A stretch of 64,000 nucleotides of DNA from Streptomyces sp. NBC_00239. Its GTDB lineage: Bacteria > Actinomycetota > Actinomycetes > Streptomycetales > Streptomycetaceae. The position numbers were made by a program, and so were the translations under genes. Below the pieces are notes generated by a model. That model did not search any database, was not told the origin of the DNA, and worked only from the letters and a program-made list of their open reading frames with translations. The stretch is from assembly GCF_036194065.1 (NCBI RefSeq), contig NZ_CP108095.1, positions 3,100,001 through 3,164,000 on the forward strand, written 5' to 3'. Shown here piece by piece: positions 16,778-23,506 of the stretch. The stretch's first letter is position 1; each line of letters opens with the position of its first letter.

Positions 16778-17716
16778 GTGTCCGATCCCAGCCAACCTGC
16801 AGCCGGCGCACGACGCCGACGCCGACGCCGTCCCCTGCGGATGGCGGGGGCGCTGGTCGTGCTGGCCGCGCTCGCCGGGTATTTCGCGGTGCAGTACGAC
16901 TCCAACGGCGGTGGCGGCGCGCCCCGCTGCACGGTCCGGGCGGCCGGCGGCGGCAGCGGCGAGGGGTCCTCGTACGACCTGTCCTCGGAGCAGGCGGCCA
17001 ACGCGGCGACGATAGCGGCGGTCGGCACGGCGAAGGGGATGCCGGAGCGGGCCGTGACGATCGCGGTGGCGACCGCGATGCAGGAGTCGGGACTGCGCAA
17101 CCTCGACCACGGGGACCGGGACTCGCTGGGGCTGTTCCAGCAGCGGCCCTCCCAGGGCTGGGGCACCCCCGAGCAGGTTCGGGACCCGGTGTACGCGGCG
17201 GGGATCTTCTACGACCGGCTCGCCGAGGTCCGCGGCTACTCGCGGCTGCCGCTGACGGTGGCGGCGCAGCGGGTGCAGCTCAGCGCCTTCCCGCAGGCGT
17301 ACGCCAAGCACGAGCCGGATGCGGCGCTGCTGGCGGCGGCCCTGACCGGGCGCGCCCCCGCCTCGCTGTCGTGTACGGGTCCGGCGCCGCAGGAGGCCGG
17401 GGACCCGGGACGGGTCAAGGCGGAGCTGGCGCGGGTGTTCAAGGCCGGGGGGCGTACGGGTGGGCGGGCGGTACCGGCCGTCGGCGGTGGCGGTGGCGGC
17501 GTGCGGGTGGCGGGGCGGGAACTGACCGTGCCGGTGGCCGGGCTGCGGCCGGGCTGGGAGCGGGCGCACTGGGCGGTGGCGAATGCCGCCCGGCTGTCCC
17601 TGTCGGAGGTCGCGTACGACGGCAAGGTGTGGCGGGCCGGCCACCACGGCGGCCGCTGGCGCGCCACCCACGCCCCCCGAACCCGCCTCACCCTCACGAC
17701 ATCCCCCGGCCACTGA
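16778..17716 (+). CDS. membrane-anchored lysozyme-like (transglycosylase-fold) protein
   Basis: About 312 residues. A basic stretch (ARRRRRRRPLRMAG) leads into one membrane helix (ALVVLAALAGYFAVQY), so the rest is outside the cell. Residues near 95-150 read AVATAMQESGLRNLDHGDRD, then LGLFQQRPSQGWGT, and YAAGIFYDRL. This resembles the lysozyme-like fold of actinobacterial peptidoglycan hydrolases, with the Glu of MQESGL as the candidate acid. A Gly-rich linker and a C-terminal domain (ELTVPVAGLRPGWERAHWAV) follow. It probably acts on cell wall, but activity is not proven by sequence. The start is set by the leaderless promoter. It is divergent from dapE and followed by a long repeat block. Confidence 0.72.
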   Translation: MSDPSQPAAGARRRRRRRPLRMAGALVVLAALAGYFAVQYDSNGGGGAPRCTVRAAGGGSGEGSSYDLSSEQAANAATIAAVGTAKGMPERAVTIAVATAMQESGLRNLDHGDRDSLGLFQQRPSQGWGTPEQVRDPVYAAGIFYDRLAEVRGYSRLPLTVAAQRVQLSAFPQAYAKHEPDAALLAAALTGRAPASLSCTGPAPQEAGDPGRVKAELARVFKAGGRTGGRAVPAVGGGGGGVRVAGRELTVPVAGLRPGWERAHWAVANAARLSLSEVAYDGKVWRAGHHGGRWRATHAPRTRLTLTTSPGH

Positions 17717-17730
17717 CCCGCCCCGGGTCC

Positions 17731-17960
17731 AACCCCCGCCCCCGCCAGGCACCGTGGGGCCCAACCCCCGTCCCCGCCAGGCACCTTGGGGGCCAACCCC
17801 CGCCCCCGCCAGGCACCGTGGGGCCCAACCCCCGCCCCCGCCAGGCACCGTGGGGCCCAACCCCCGCCCCCGCCAGGCACCGTGGGGCGCAACTCCCACC
17901 CCCGCCGGCACCCTTGAGCGCAACTCCCAGCCCCGCCGGTGTTCGAGGCGCAGCTCCGGG
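17731..17960. repeat. 32-bp-period minisatellite
   Basis: Units with the core AACCCCCGCCCCCGCCAGGC begin at 17731, 17763, 17795, 17827, 17859 and 17891, an exact 32-base period with few substitutions. They decay into degenerate units of 31 bases and more from 17922. The units abut one another with no spacers. Located directly after the stop of the lysozyme-like gene. Confidence 0.9.
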
Positions 17961-18470
17961 CAATCCCAGCCTCGCCGGCGCCCTGGGGCGCAATTCCCAG
18001 CCTCGCCGGCGATTGAGGCGCGGGCCTGGGCAGAGCCCGCTCCAGCCCCGCCGGCACCCTGAGGCGCCACCTCCAGCCTCGCCGGCGTTTGAGGCGCGGG
18101 GTTTGGGGCGGAGCCCCAAGACTGCAACCCGGCTCCGCCGGGCACCGGGCTCCGCCCGGACCCGCTCCTCAAACGCCGGAGGGGCTGGAGGTTGCGCGGG
18201 GTTGCCGGGCCCTGCCCGGACCCGCTCCTCAAGCGCCGGAGGGGCTGAAGGTTGCGCGGGGTTGCCGGGCCCTGCCCGGACCCGCTCCTCAAGCGCCGGA
18301 GGGGCTGAAGGTCCGCAGGGTTTACCGGGCTCCGCCCGGACCCGCTCCTCAAGCGCCGGAGGGGCTGGAGGTTGCTGCCGAGGCCGGGAGTTGAAGCCCG
18401 CGGGGCTGGATGTTGCCGCGAGGCAGGGCGCTGCCCCTCGGGCGCCGGCGGGGCTGAAGGGTGCGCGGGT
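17961..18470. repeat. intergenic repeat block R2 with 60-bp tandem array
   Basis: Degenerate units lead into an inverted-repeat element whose left arm is near 18076-18101. Then comes an array of exactly 60-base period (units starting 18181, 18241, 18301 and a partial one at 18361), each carrying CCCGCTCCTCAAGCGCCGGA and a CCGGGC...GCCCGG stem-loop. The GGGCTCCGCCC form of the stem-loop in one unit differs from GGGCCCTGCCC in others by compensated changes. The rest of the gap, 18471-18771, is G-rich up to about 18595 and then carries the promoter region of the next gene, with nothing else seen. Confidence 0.85.
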
Positions 18471-18771
18471 TTGTGGTGGGTGCGCCCGGGGCGGGGAAGC
18501 GTTTCGGCGGGAGTGGACAGGTGTGCGGGGGGTCACTCGGGGTGGGGGCGTGGATGGGGGGGTTGCGGTGTGGGGGGTGGTGGCGTGGGGGCGCAGAAGT
18601 GCTGCTCGGCGCGCATCTCATGCGCTGGTCGGCGAAACCGATAATGCGACGCGTTACCGAGTCTTTACCTCGGCGCACCGCAACCTCCCCCGCCCCGCAG
18701 CCGGTTGTCATGGCGTACGCAGACCGCCCACCGGTTCCTACCGGCGGGCGCACCCGACGCTTAGGAGCACC

Positions 18772-19308
18772 ATGTCCCTCCCCCTGACCCGCCGGATCGC
18801 CCGCGCCGCGCTGCTGCTCGCAGCCGGTGCAGCTCCCGTGGTCGGTGCGGCCGGCTCGGCGAGCGCCGCGGACCTCCAGTCCGCACCGCAGCTGGGTTCG
18901 CTGACCGCCGTGGACAGCGCGAGCCTCGGCCAGGCGGTCGACACCGCTGCCCAGCAGACCACCACGACGACCGGGCAGATGGGCGGCGCGGCCGTCACCT
19001 CGGCCGTGCCCGCCGTCGGCAAGGCGGGCGGCAACGCGGCCCGCAAGGGCACCCCGGCCGCCACGGACGCGGCGGGCGGCCTCACGGACAGCGCGAGCAC
19101 GCTGGTCGGCGACACCGCGGGCACCGCGGCCGGCACCGGTCTGCCGACGGACTCCGTGACAGGGGCGCTGCCGTCGGCGGGCAGGGTTCCGGCCGCGACG
19201 ACCCTGCCCGCGCAGCTGCCCGTGAGCGAGGTGCCGTCCGCGACCACGCTGCCGGCGCAGCTGCCCGTGTCCCAGCTCCCGCTGCCGGCCGCCGGCCCGC
19301 TGGGCTGA
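18772..19308 (+). CDS. small secreted Ala/Thr-rich protein
   Basis: A 178-residue protein with a clear Sec signal peptide (RRIARAALLLAAGAAPVVGA, then AGSASAA, cleavage near residue 34). The mature part is low-complexity, rich in Ala, Thr, Gly, Pro and Val, with near-repeats such as ATTLPAQLPVSE and ATTLPAQLPVSQ near the C-terminus. No cysteine, catalytic motif or anchor is seen. Proteins of this style are common in streptomycetes and of unknown role; surface or spore-coat use is a guess. The ATG at 18772 has TAGGAG upstream. It ends shortly before a strong bidirectional terminator. Confidence 0.72.
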   Translation: MSLPLTRRIARAALLLAAGAAPVVGAAGSASAADLQSAPQLGSLTAVDSASLGQAVDTAAQQTTTTTGQMGGAAVTSAVPAVGKAGGNAARKGTPAATDAAGGLTDSASTLVGDTAGTAAGTGLPTDSVTGALPSAGRVPAATTLPAQLPVSEVPSATTLPAQLPVSQLPLPAAGPLG

Positions 19309-19374
19309 CCCGCCGGCTGACCCGCGGGCCGGTCTGCGGGGCGCCCGTGGGCCGACGTGCCGGGACGTGAACGC

Positions 19375-19410
19375 CGTGGGGCCCGGGAGTGCGAACTCCC
19401 GGGCCCCACG
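19375..19410. terminator. bidirectional terminator between the secreted-protein gene and dapC
   Basis: A perfect inverted repeat with 16-base arms (19375-19390 and 19395-19410) and a GCGA tetraloop, between two convergent genes. Confidence 0.85.
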
Positions 19411-19451
19411 CGCGTGTCCGGCCGAGACGGGTCGGCCGGACCCGTCCGGGC

Positions 19452-20546
19452 TCAGCCGAGGCGCTTGACCGCCGCCGCGACGCGCTCGTCGGTCGCGGTG
19501 AAGGCGACGCGGACGAACCGGGCGCCGGCCTCGCCGTAGAAGTCGCCGGGCGCCACCAGGATGCCGAGTCCGGCGAGGTGGGCGACGGTGTCCCAGCAGG
19601 GCTCGTCGCGGGTCGCCCACAGGTAGAGGCTGGCCTCGCTGTGCTCGATCCGGAAGCCGTGCGCCTCCAGCGCGGCCCGCAGTGCGTCCCGGCGCGCCGC
19701 GTAGCGGGCGCGCTGCACCTCGACGTGCGCGTCGTCGCCGAGGGCCACGGCCGTGGCGGCCTGTACGGGGGCCGGGGTCATCATGCCGCCGTGCTTGCGG
19801 ATCTGCAGCAGCTCGCCGAGCACCGCGGAGTCGCCGAGCACGAACGCGGCGCGGTAGCCGGCCAGGTTGGAGCGCTTGGAGAGGGAGTGGACGGCCACCA
19901 GGCCCTCGTACGAGCCGCCGCAGACGTCGGGGTGCAGCACCGAGACGGGTTCGGCCTCCCAGCCGAGCTCCAGGTAGCACTCGTCGCTGAAGATCAGGAT
20001 GCCGTGCTCGCGGGCCCAGGCCACGATGCGGACGAGGTCTTCCTTGGGGAGGACCCGGCCGGTGGGGTTCGAGGGCGAGTTCAGCCACAGCAGCTTGACG
20101 CCCGCCGGGTCCAGCTCGGTCGGGTCGTCGTAGACCACCGGCTCCGCGCCGCACAGCCGCGCGCCGACCTCGTACGTCGGGTAGGCCAGGCGCGGGTAGG
20201 CGACCTTGTCGCCGGCGCCCAGGCCCAGCTGGGTCGGCAGCCAGGCCACCAGCTCCTTGGAGCCGACCACCGGCAGGATGTTCGCGTGTCCGACCGAGGC
20301 GGCGCCGAGGCGGCGGCCGGCCCAGCCGGCGATCGCGTCGCGCAGCGCGGCGGTGCCCCACACCGTCGGGTAGCCCGGGGAGTCGGCGGCCGCCACGAGC
20401 GCCTGCCGGATCAGCTCGGGCACCGGGTCGACGGGCGTGCCCACGGAGAGGTCGACCAGGCCGTCCGCGTGCGCGGCGGCCGTTGCCTTGTAGGGCTCCA
20501 GCTTGTCCCAGGGGAAGACGGGAAGGCGGGACGATACTGCGGCCAC
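19452..20546 (-). CDS. dapC: succinyldiaminopimelate aminotransferase
   Basis: A 364-residue class I/II PLP aminotransferase. The lysine that binds PLP is in HSLSKRSNLAGYR, the substrate carboxylate region is LNSPSNPTGRVLPKEDL, and the N-terminal VDLSVGTPVDPVPELIR is typical of the actinobacterial DapC group. It makes N-succinyl-LL-diaminopimelate, the DapE substrate. The start is GTG. It lies directly downstream of the ferredoxin gene on the same strand, separated by a terminator hairpin. The fdx-dapC pair is conserved in mycobacteria (Rv1177-Rv1178), which supports the assignment. Confidence 0.92.
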   Translation of the reverse strand: MAAVSSRLPVFPWDKLEPYKATAAAHADGLVDLSVGTPVDPVPELIRQALVAAADSPGYPTVWGTAALRDAIAGWAGRRLGAASVGHANILPVVGSKELVAWLPTQLGLGAGDKVAYPRLAYPTYEVGARLCGAEPVVYDDPTELDPAGVKLLWLNSPSNPTGRVLPKEDLVRIVAWAREHGILIFSDECYLELGWEAEPVSVLHPDVCGGSYEGLVAVHSLSKRSNLAGYRAAFVLGDSAVLGELLQIRKHGGMMTPAPVQAATAVALGDDAHVEVQRARYAARRDALRAALEAHGFRIEHSEASLYLWATRDEPCWDTVAHLAGLGILVAPGDFYGEAGARFVRVAFTATDERVAAAVKRLG

Positions 20547-20603
20547 GGTCGGTGCTCACTTTCTCGTACGGGCTGCTGACGCGCGTGCGGCGGATGCAAA
20601 ACA

Positions 20604-20642
20604 CCCCGGCCCGGTACGGCTCGGGGCCGTACGGGACCGGGG
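20604..20642 (-). terminator. rho-independent terminator of the ferredoxin gene
   Basis: A GC hairpin (20604-20620 with 20626-20642, one mismatch and one bulge) is followed on the minus strand by TGTTTTG. The T-run marks the minus strand as the terminated one. Readthrough into dapC may still occur. Confidence 0.7.
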
Positions 20643-20650
20643 CGGGAGAA

Positions 20651-20980
20651 TCAGTGCTCCGGGTTGATGTCCGCCGGAAGCGCCGCGATGAAGGGGTGGT
20701 CGCGCTCGATCAGGCCGAGCTTGGAGGCACCACCGGGCGAACCGAGCTCGTCGAAGAACTCGACGTTCGCCTTGTAGTAGTCCTTCCACTCCTCCGGAGT
20801 GTCGTCTTCGTAGAAGATCGCCTCGACCGGGCACACCGGCTCACAGGCTCCACAGTCGACGCACTCGTCCGGGTGGATGTACAAGGACCGCTGGCCCTCG
20901 TAGATACAGTCGACGGGGCACTCCTCGATGCACGCCTTGTCCTTGACGTCGACACAAGGCTGCGCGATGACGTAGGTCAC
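20651..20980 (-). CDS. fdxA: 7Fe ferredoxin
   Basis: A 109-residue ferredoxin (mature start VTYVIAQPC). Cysteines follow the seven-iron pattern: C-x7-C-x3-CP for the 3Fe-4S site (CVDVKDKACIEECP) with the remote CP, and CVDCGACEPVCP for the 4Fe-4S site. A C-terminal extension of about 45 residues (EEWKDYYKANVEFFDELG) wraps the fold, as in FdxA/FdxC types. It carries single electrons in the cytoplasm, with possible partners including P450s such as the one at 31899, though no specific pairing is shown. The GTG at 20980 has GAGGAGG upstream; the longer frame to 21046 is not supported. Confidence 0.93.
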   Translation of the reverse strand: MTYVIAQPCVDVKDKACIEECPVDCIYEGQRSLYIHPDECVDCGACEPVCPVEAIFYEDDTPEEWKDYYKANVEFFDELGSPGGASKLGLIERDHPFIAALPADINPEH

Positions 20981-21097
20981 GCTCTCGTTCCTCCTCGGTA
21001 GGGCTTTCCATATCGCGCGGGAGCGCGGCGTCGTCGATGCCCGCACCTAGTATCTCCGTTCCCGGGCACGATCCGAACAGGAGGGGCGTAGAGAGCC

Positions 21098-22090
21098 GTG
21101 GAAATCATTGCCGGTGGGCGTCTGGAAGTACGTATCACCCGGGATGACGTGGGAAAACGTGTCTCTGTGCGACGTCTCGGCCCTGTCCAGGACGGGTCGA
21201 GGACGTTCACTGACACGGTCGGTGTTCTCACATCCTGGGACAAGGGTGTGCTGCTGATCACACGGAAGGACGGCGAGTCCGTCCGCATCCCGGAATCTTC
21301 GCTGGTCGCGGGCAAGGTCGTGCCCGCGGCTCCGGCCCGGCGCCGGGGCCCGGCGGCCGGGTTCGCAGAGCTCACGCGGACCTGTGCGCGGGCCTGGCCG
21401 CCGGTCGAGAGCGAGCCGCTGGGCGAGTGGACGCTGCGCGCGTCCGGCGGCTTCACCCGCCGCGCCAACTCGGCGCTGCCGCTGGGCGACCCGGGGATGC
21501 CGCTGGAGGAAGCACTCGCGCGAGTGAAGGCCTGGTACGCGGAACGGGACCTTCCGGCGTACGTGCAGGCCGGTACCGGGGCCGAGGGCGCGCAGGAGCT
21601 GCTGTGCGCGGAGCTGGAGGCCCGCGGCTGGGTCCGCGAGGTGTCGGCCGAGACGCGGACCGCGGCCCTGGCCCCGATCGCCGACGTGGCCGCCGACGTC
21701 TCACGGGTCGGACTCTCGCGCACCTGCGACGAGGCGTGGCTGGCCCGCTACCAGCGGTTCGGCACACCCGGTCCGGAGGTCGTACGGGTGCTGTCCGGCG
21801 GGCCCTCGGTGTGGTTCGCGCGCGTCGAGGGAGCGGGCGGTGCGGTGGCCATCGGGCGCTGCGTGGTGGACGGCCGCTGGGCCGGTTTCACGGCGGTCGA
21901 GGTGGCCCCGGAGTCCCGCCGGCAGGGCCTGGCGACGGCCGTGATGGCGGCGCTGGCCCGGCAGGCGCTGGCGGAGGGCGCGTCGGCGGCCTGGCTCCAG
22001 GTGGAGGCGGACAACGCGGGGGCGCGCGGCCTGTACGACGGACTCGGCTTCGCCACGCACCACACGTACCACCACTTCCGGGCGTCGTGA
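21098..22090 (+). CDS. GNAT acetyltransferase with N-terminal SH3-like domain (Rv0428c type)
   Basis: A 330-residue protein. Residues 1-75 form a small beta domain (LEVRITRDDVGKRVSVRRL, then VGVLTSWDKGVLLITRKDG) like the SH3-type domain of Rv0428c-family histone-acetyltransferase-like proteins. The C-terminal 150 residues are a GNAT fold with the acetyl-CoA loop SRRQGLATAVM and the closing motif ADNAGARGLYDGLGF. Substrate unknown; Rv0428c-like enzymes have been linked to protein acetylation. The GTG start lies 13 bases after AGGAGG. The stop overlaps the next start as GTGA (22087-22090), so both genes form an operon. Confidence 0.85.
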   Translation: MEIIAGGRLEVRITRDDVGKRVSVRRLGPVQDGSRTFTDTVGVLTSWDKGVLLITRKDGESVRIPESSLVAGKVVPAAPARRRGPAAGFAELTRTCARAWPPVESEPLGEWTLRASGGFTRRANSALPLGDPGMPLEEALARVKAWYAERDLPAYVQAGTGAEGAQELLCAELEARGWVREVSAETRTAALAPIADVAADVSRVGLSRTCDEAWLARYQRFGTPGPEVVRVLSGGPSVWFARVEGAGGAVAIGRCVVDGRWAGFTAVEVAPESRRQGLATAVMAALARQALAEGASAAWLQVEADNAGARGLYDGLGFATHHTYHHFRAS

Positions 22091-22902
22091 GCTTCCGGGA
22101 CCGCTTCGCGGAGGAGGTCCGGTCGGAGCGGCCGGACCTGGCGCTGCTGTGCCTGCTGCTGGCGGCGGAGGCCGATCCGGCGCTCGGCGAACACGCCGTC
22201 GACGAGGCGCAGATCGAACTGGACCGGCTGGCCGGGATGCTCCCGTATGGGCTGCACAGCCCGGCGGCGTGGGCCTCGGCGGTGGCGGAGCTGCTGGGCG
22301 AGCGCTGCGGGTTCCACGGCGCGCCCGCGGACTACCAGCGGCTGGAGTCCTCGCTGCTGCACGAGGTGCTGCGGCGGCGGCGCGGGCTGCCGATCCTGCT
22401 GTCGGTGGTGTGGATCGAGGTGGCCCGGCGGGCCGGCGCGCCGGTGTACGGGGTGGCCCTGCCGGGGCACTTCGTCGTCGGGTTCGGGGAGCCGGCGGAG
22501 CGGGTGCTCGCGGACCCGTTCGCGGGCGGCCGCCCGCTGTCGCCCGAGGACGCGGAGCTGCTGGTGGTGAGCGCTACGGGGGCACCGCCCGACCCGTCGC
22601 TGCTGGGTCCGGCCCGGCCGCTGGAGATCGTGCACCGGATCCTGAACAACATCCGCTCCTGGGCGGCGTCGCGCCCCGAGCAGTCGGCGGTCCAGCTGTG
22701 GGCCCTGGAGCTGGCCCTGCTGATCCCCTCGCACCCGGCCCGGCTGCGCTACGAGCGGGCCCAGCTGCTGGTGCAGCGGGGCGAGTTCCTGCGGGGCGCG
22801 GCCGAACTGGAGTCGTACGCCGAGGTGATGAACGCGATCGACCCGCCGGCCGCGGCCGGCATCCGCCACCAGGCCGCTGCCGCCCGCGCCATGCTGAACT
22901 AG
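22087..22902 (+). CDS. SirB1/transglutaminase-like family protein with TPR-like tail
   Basis: A 271-residue protein of the SirB1 N-terminal family. The conserved core reads LESSLLHEVLRRRRGLPILL, then SVVWIEVARRAG and VYGVALPGHFVVGF, a transglutaminase-like fold in which the usual Cys of active enzymes is replaced, so catalytic activity is doubtful. The C-terminal 80 residues are helical (LRYERAQLLVQRGEFLRGAAELE) and resemble a TPR unit. Function unknown; family members lie beside assorted housekeeping genes. The GTG start is coupled to the GNAT stop. A repeat block follows immediately. Confidence 0.8.
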   Translation: MSFRDRFAEEVRSERPDLALLCLLLAAEADPALGEHAVDEAQIELDRLAGMLPYGLHSPAAWASAVAELLGERCGFHGAPADYQRLESSLLHEVLRRRRGLPILLSVVWIEVARRAGAPVYGVALPGHFVVGFGEPAERVLADPFAGGRPLSPEDAELLVVSATGAPPDPSLLGPARPLEIVHRILNNIRSWAASRPEQSAVQLWALELALLIPSHPARLRYERAQLLVQRGEFLRGAAELESYAEVMNAIDPPAAAGIRHQAAAARAMLN

Positions 22903-23490
22903 GCCCCGCCGGAGCCCGCGACCCCGCGCACCCTCCAGCCCCTCCGGCGCTTGAGGAGCGGGCCCGGGCGGAGCCCGGCAAACCCGTCGCACCTTCAGCC
23001 CCTCCGGCGCTTGAGGAGCGGGTCCGGGCAGGGCCCGGTGCCCGGCGACCCCGCGCACCCTCCAGCCCCTCCGGCGCTTGAGGAGCGGGCCCGGGCGGAG
23101 CCCGGCAAACCCGTCGCACCCTCCAGCCCCTCCGGCGCTTGAGGAGCGGGTCCGGGCAGGGCCCGGTGCCCGGCGTCAGCCGGGTTGTCTTGGGGCTCCG
23201 CCCCAAACCCCGCGCCTCAAACGCCGGCGAGGCTGAATTTCGCGCCCGCAGCGTCGGCAAGGCTGGGGGTTGCCGCACGCAGCACCGACAAGGGCTGGGG
23301 GTTGCCGCACGCAGCGCCGACAAGGGCTGGGGGGTGCGCCCCAGGGCACCGGCGAGGCTGGAGGTTGCCGGCCGGGCGGGGTGCGCCGCCCGGGCGCCGG
23401 CGAGGCCGGGACTTGCGGCCCGGGCGCCGGCGGGGCTGGGGTGGGACCCCGCGCCTCATGCGCCGGCTAGGCGAATGGGCGCGGGGTCGG
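22903..23490. repeat. intergenic repeat block R3 with higher-order tandem copies
   Basis: CAGCCCCTCCGGCGCTTGAG begins at 22936, 22996, 23063 and 23124. Alternate copies are the more alike: the first and third carry GGGCGGAGCCC, the second and fourth GGGCAGGGCCC, so a two-unit block of about 127 bases was duplicated. From about 23180 the block changes to inverted-repeat halves (CCTCAAACGCCGGCGAGGCTG at 23215) and degenerate 31-40-base units. Orientation is opposite to the array in R2. No coding signal. Confidence 0.85.
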
Positions 23491-23506
23491 CCGGCTGGGC
23501 CGAGGG

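Noticed and set aside
17731..18400. CRISPR-like array
   Set aside because: The 32- and 60-base units are contiguous, with no unique spacers between conserved repeats, and no cas gene lies nearby.
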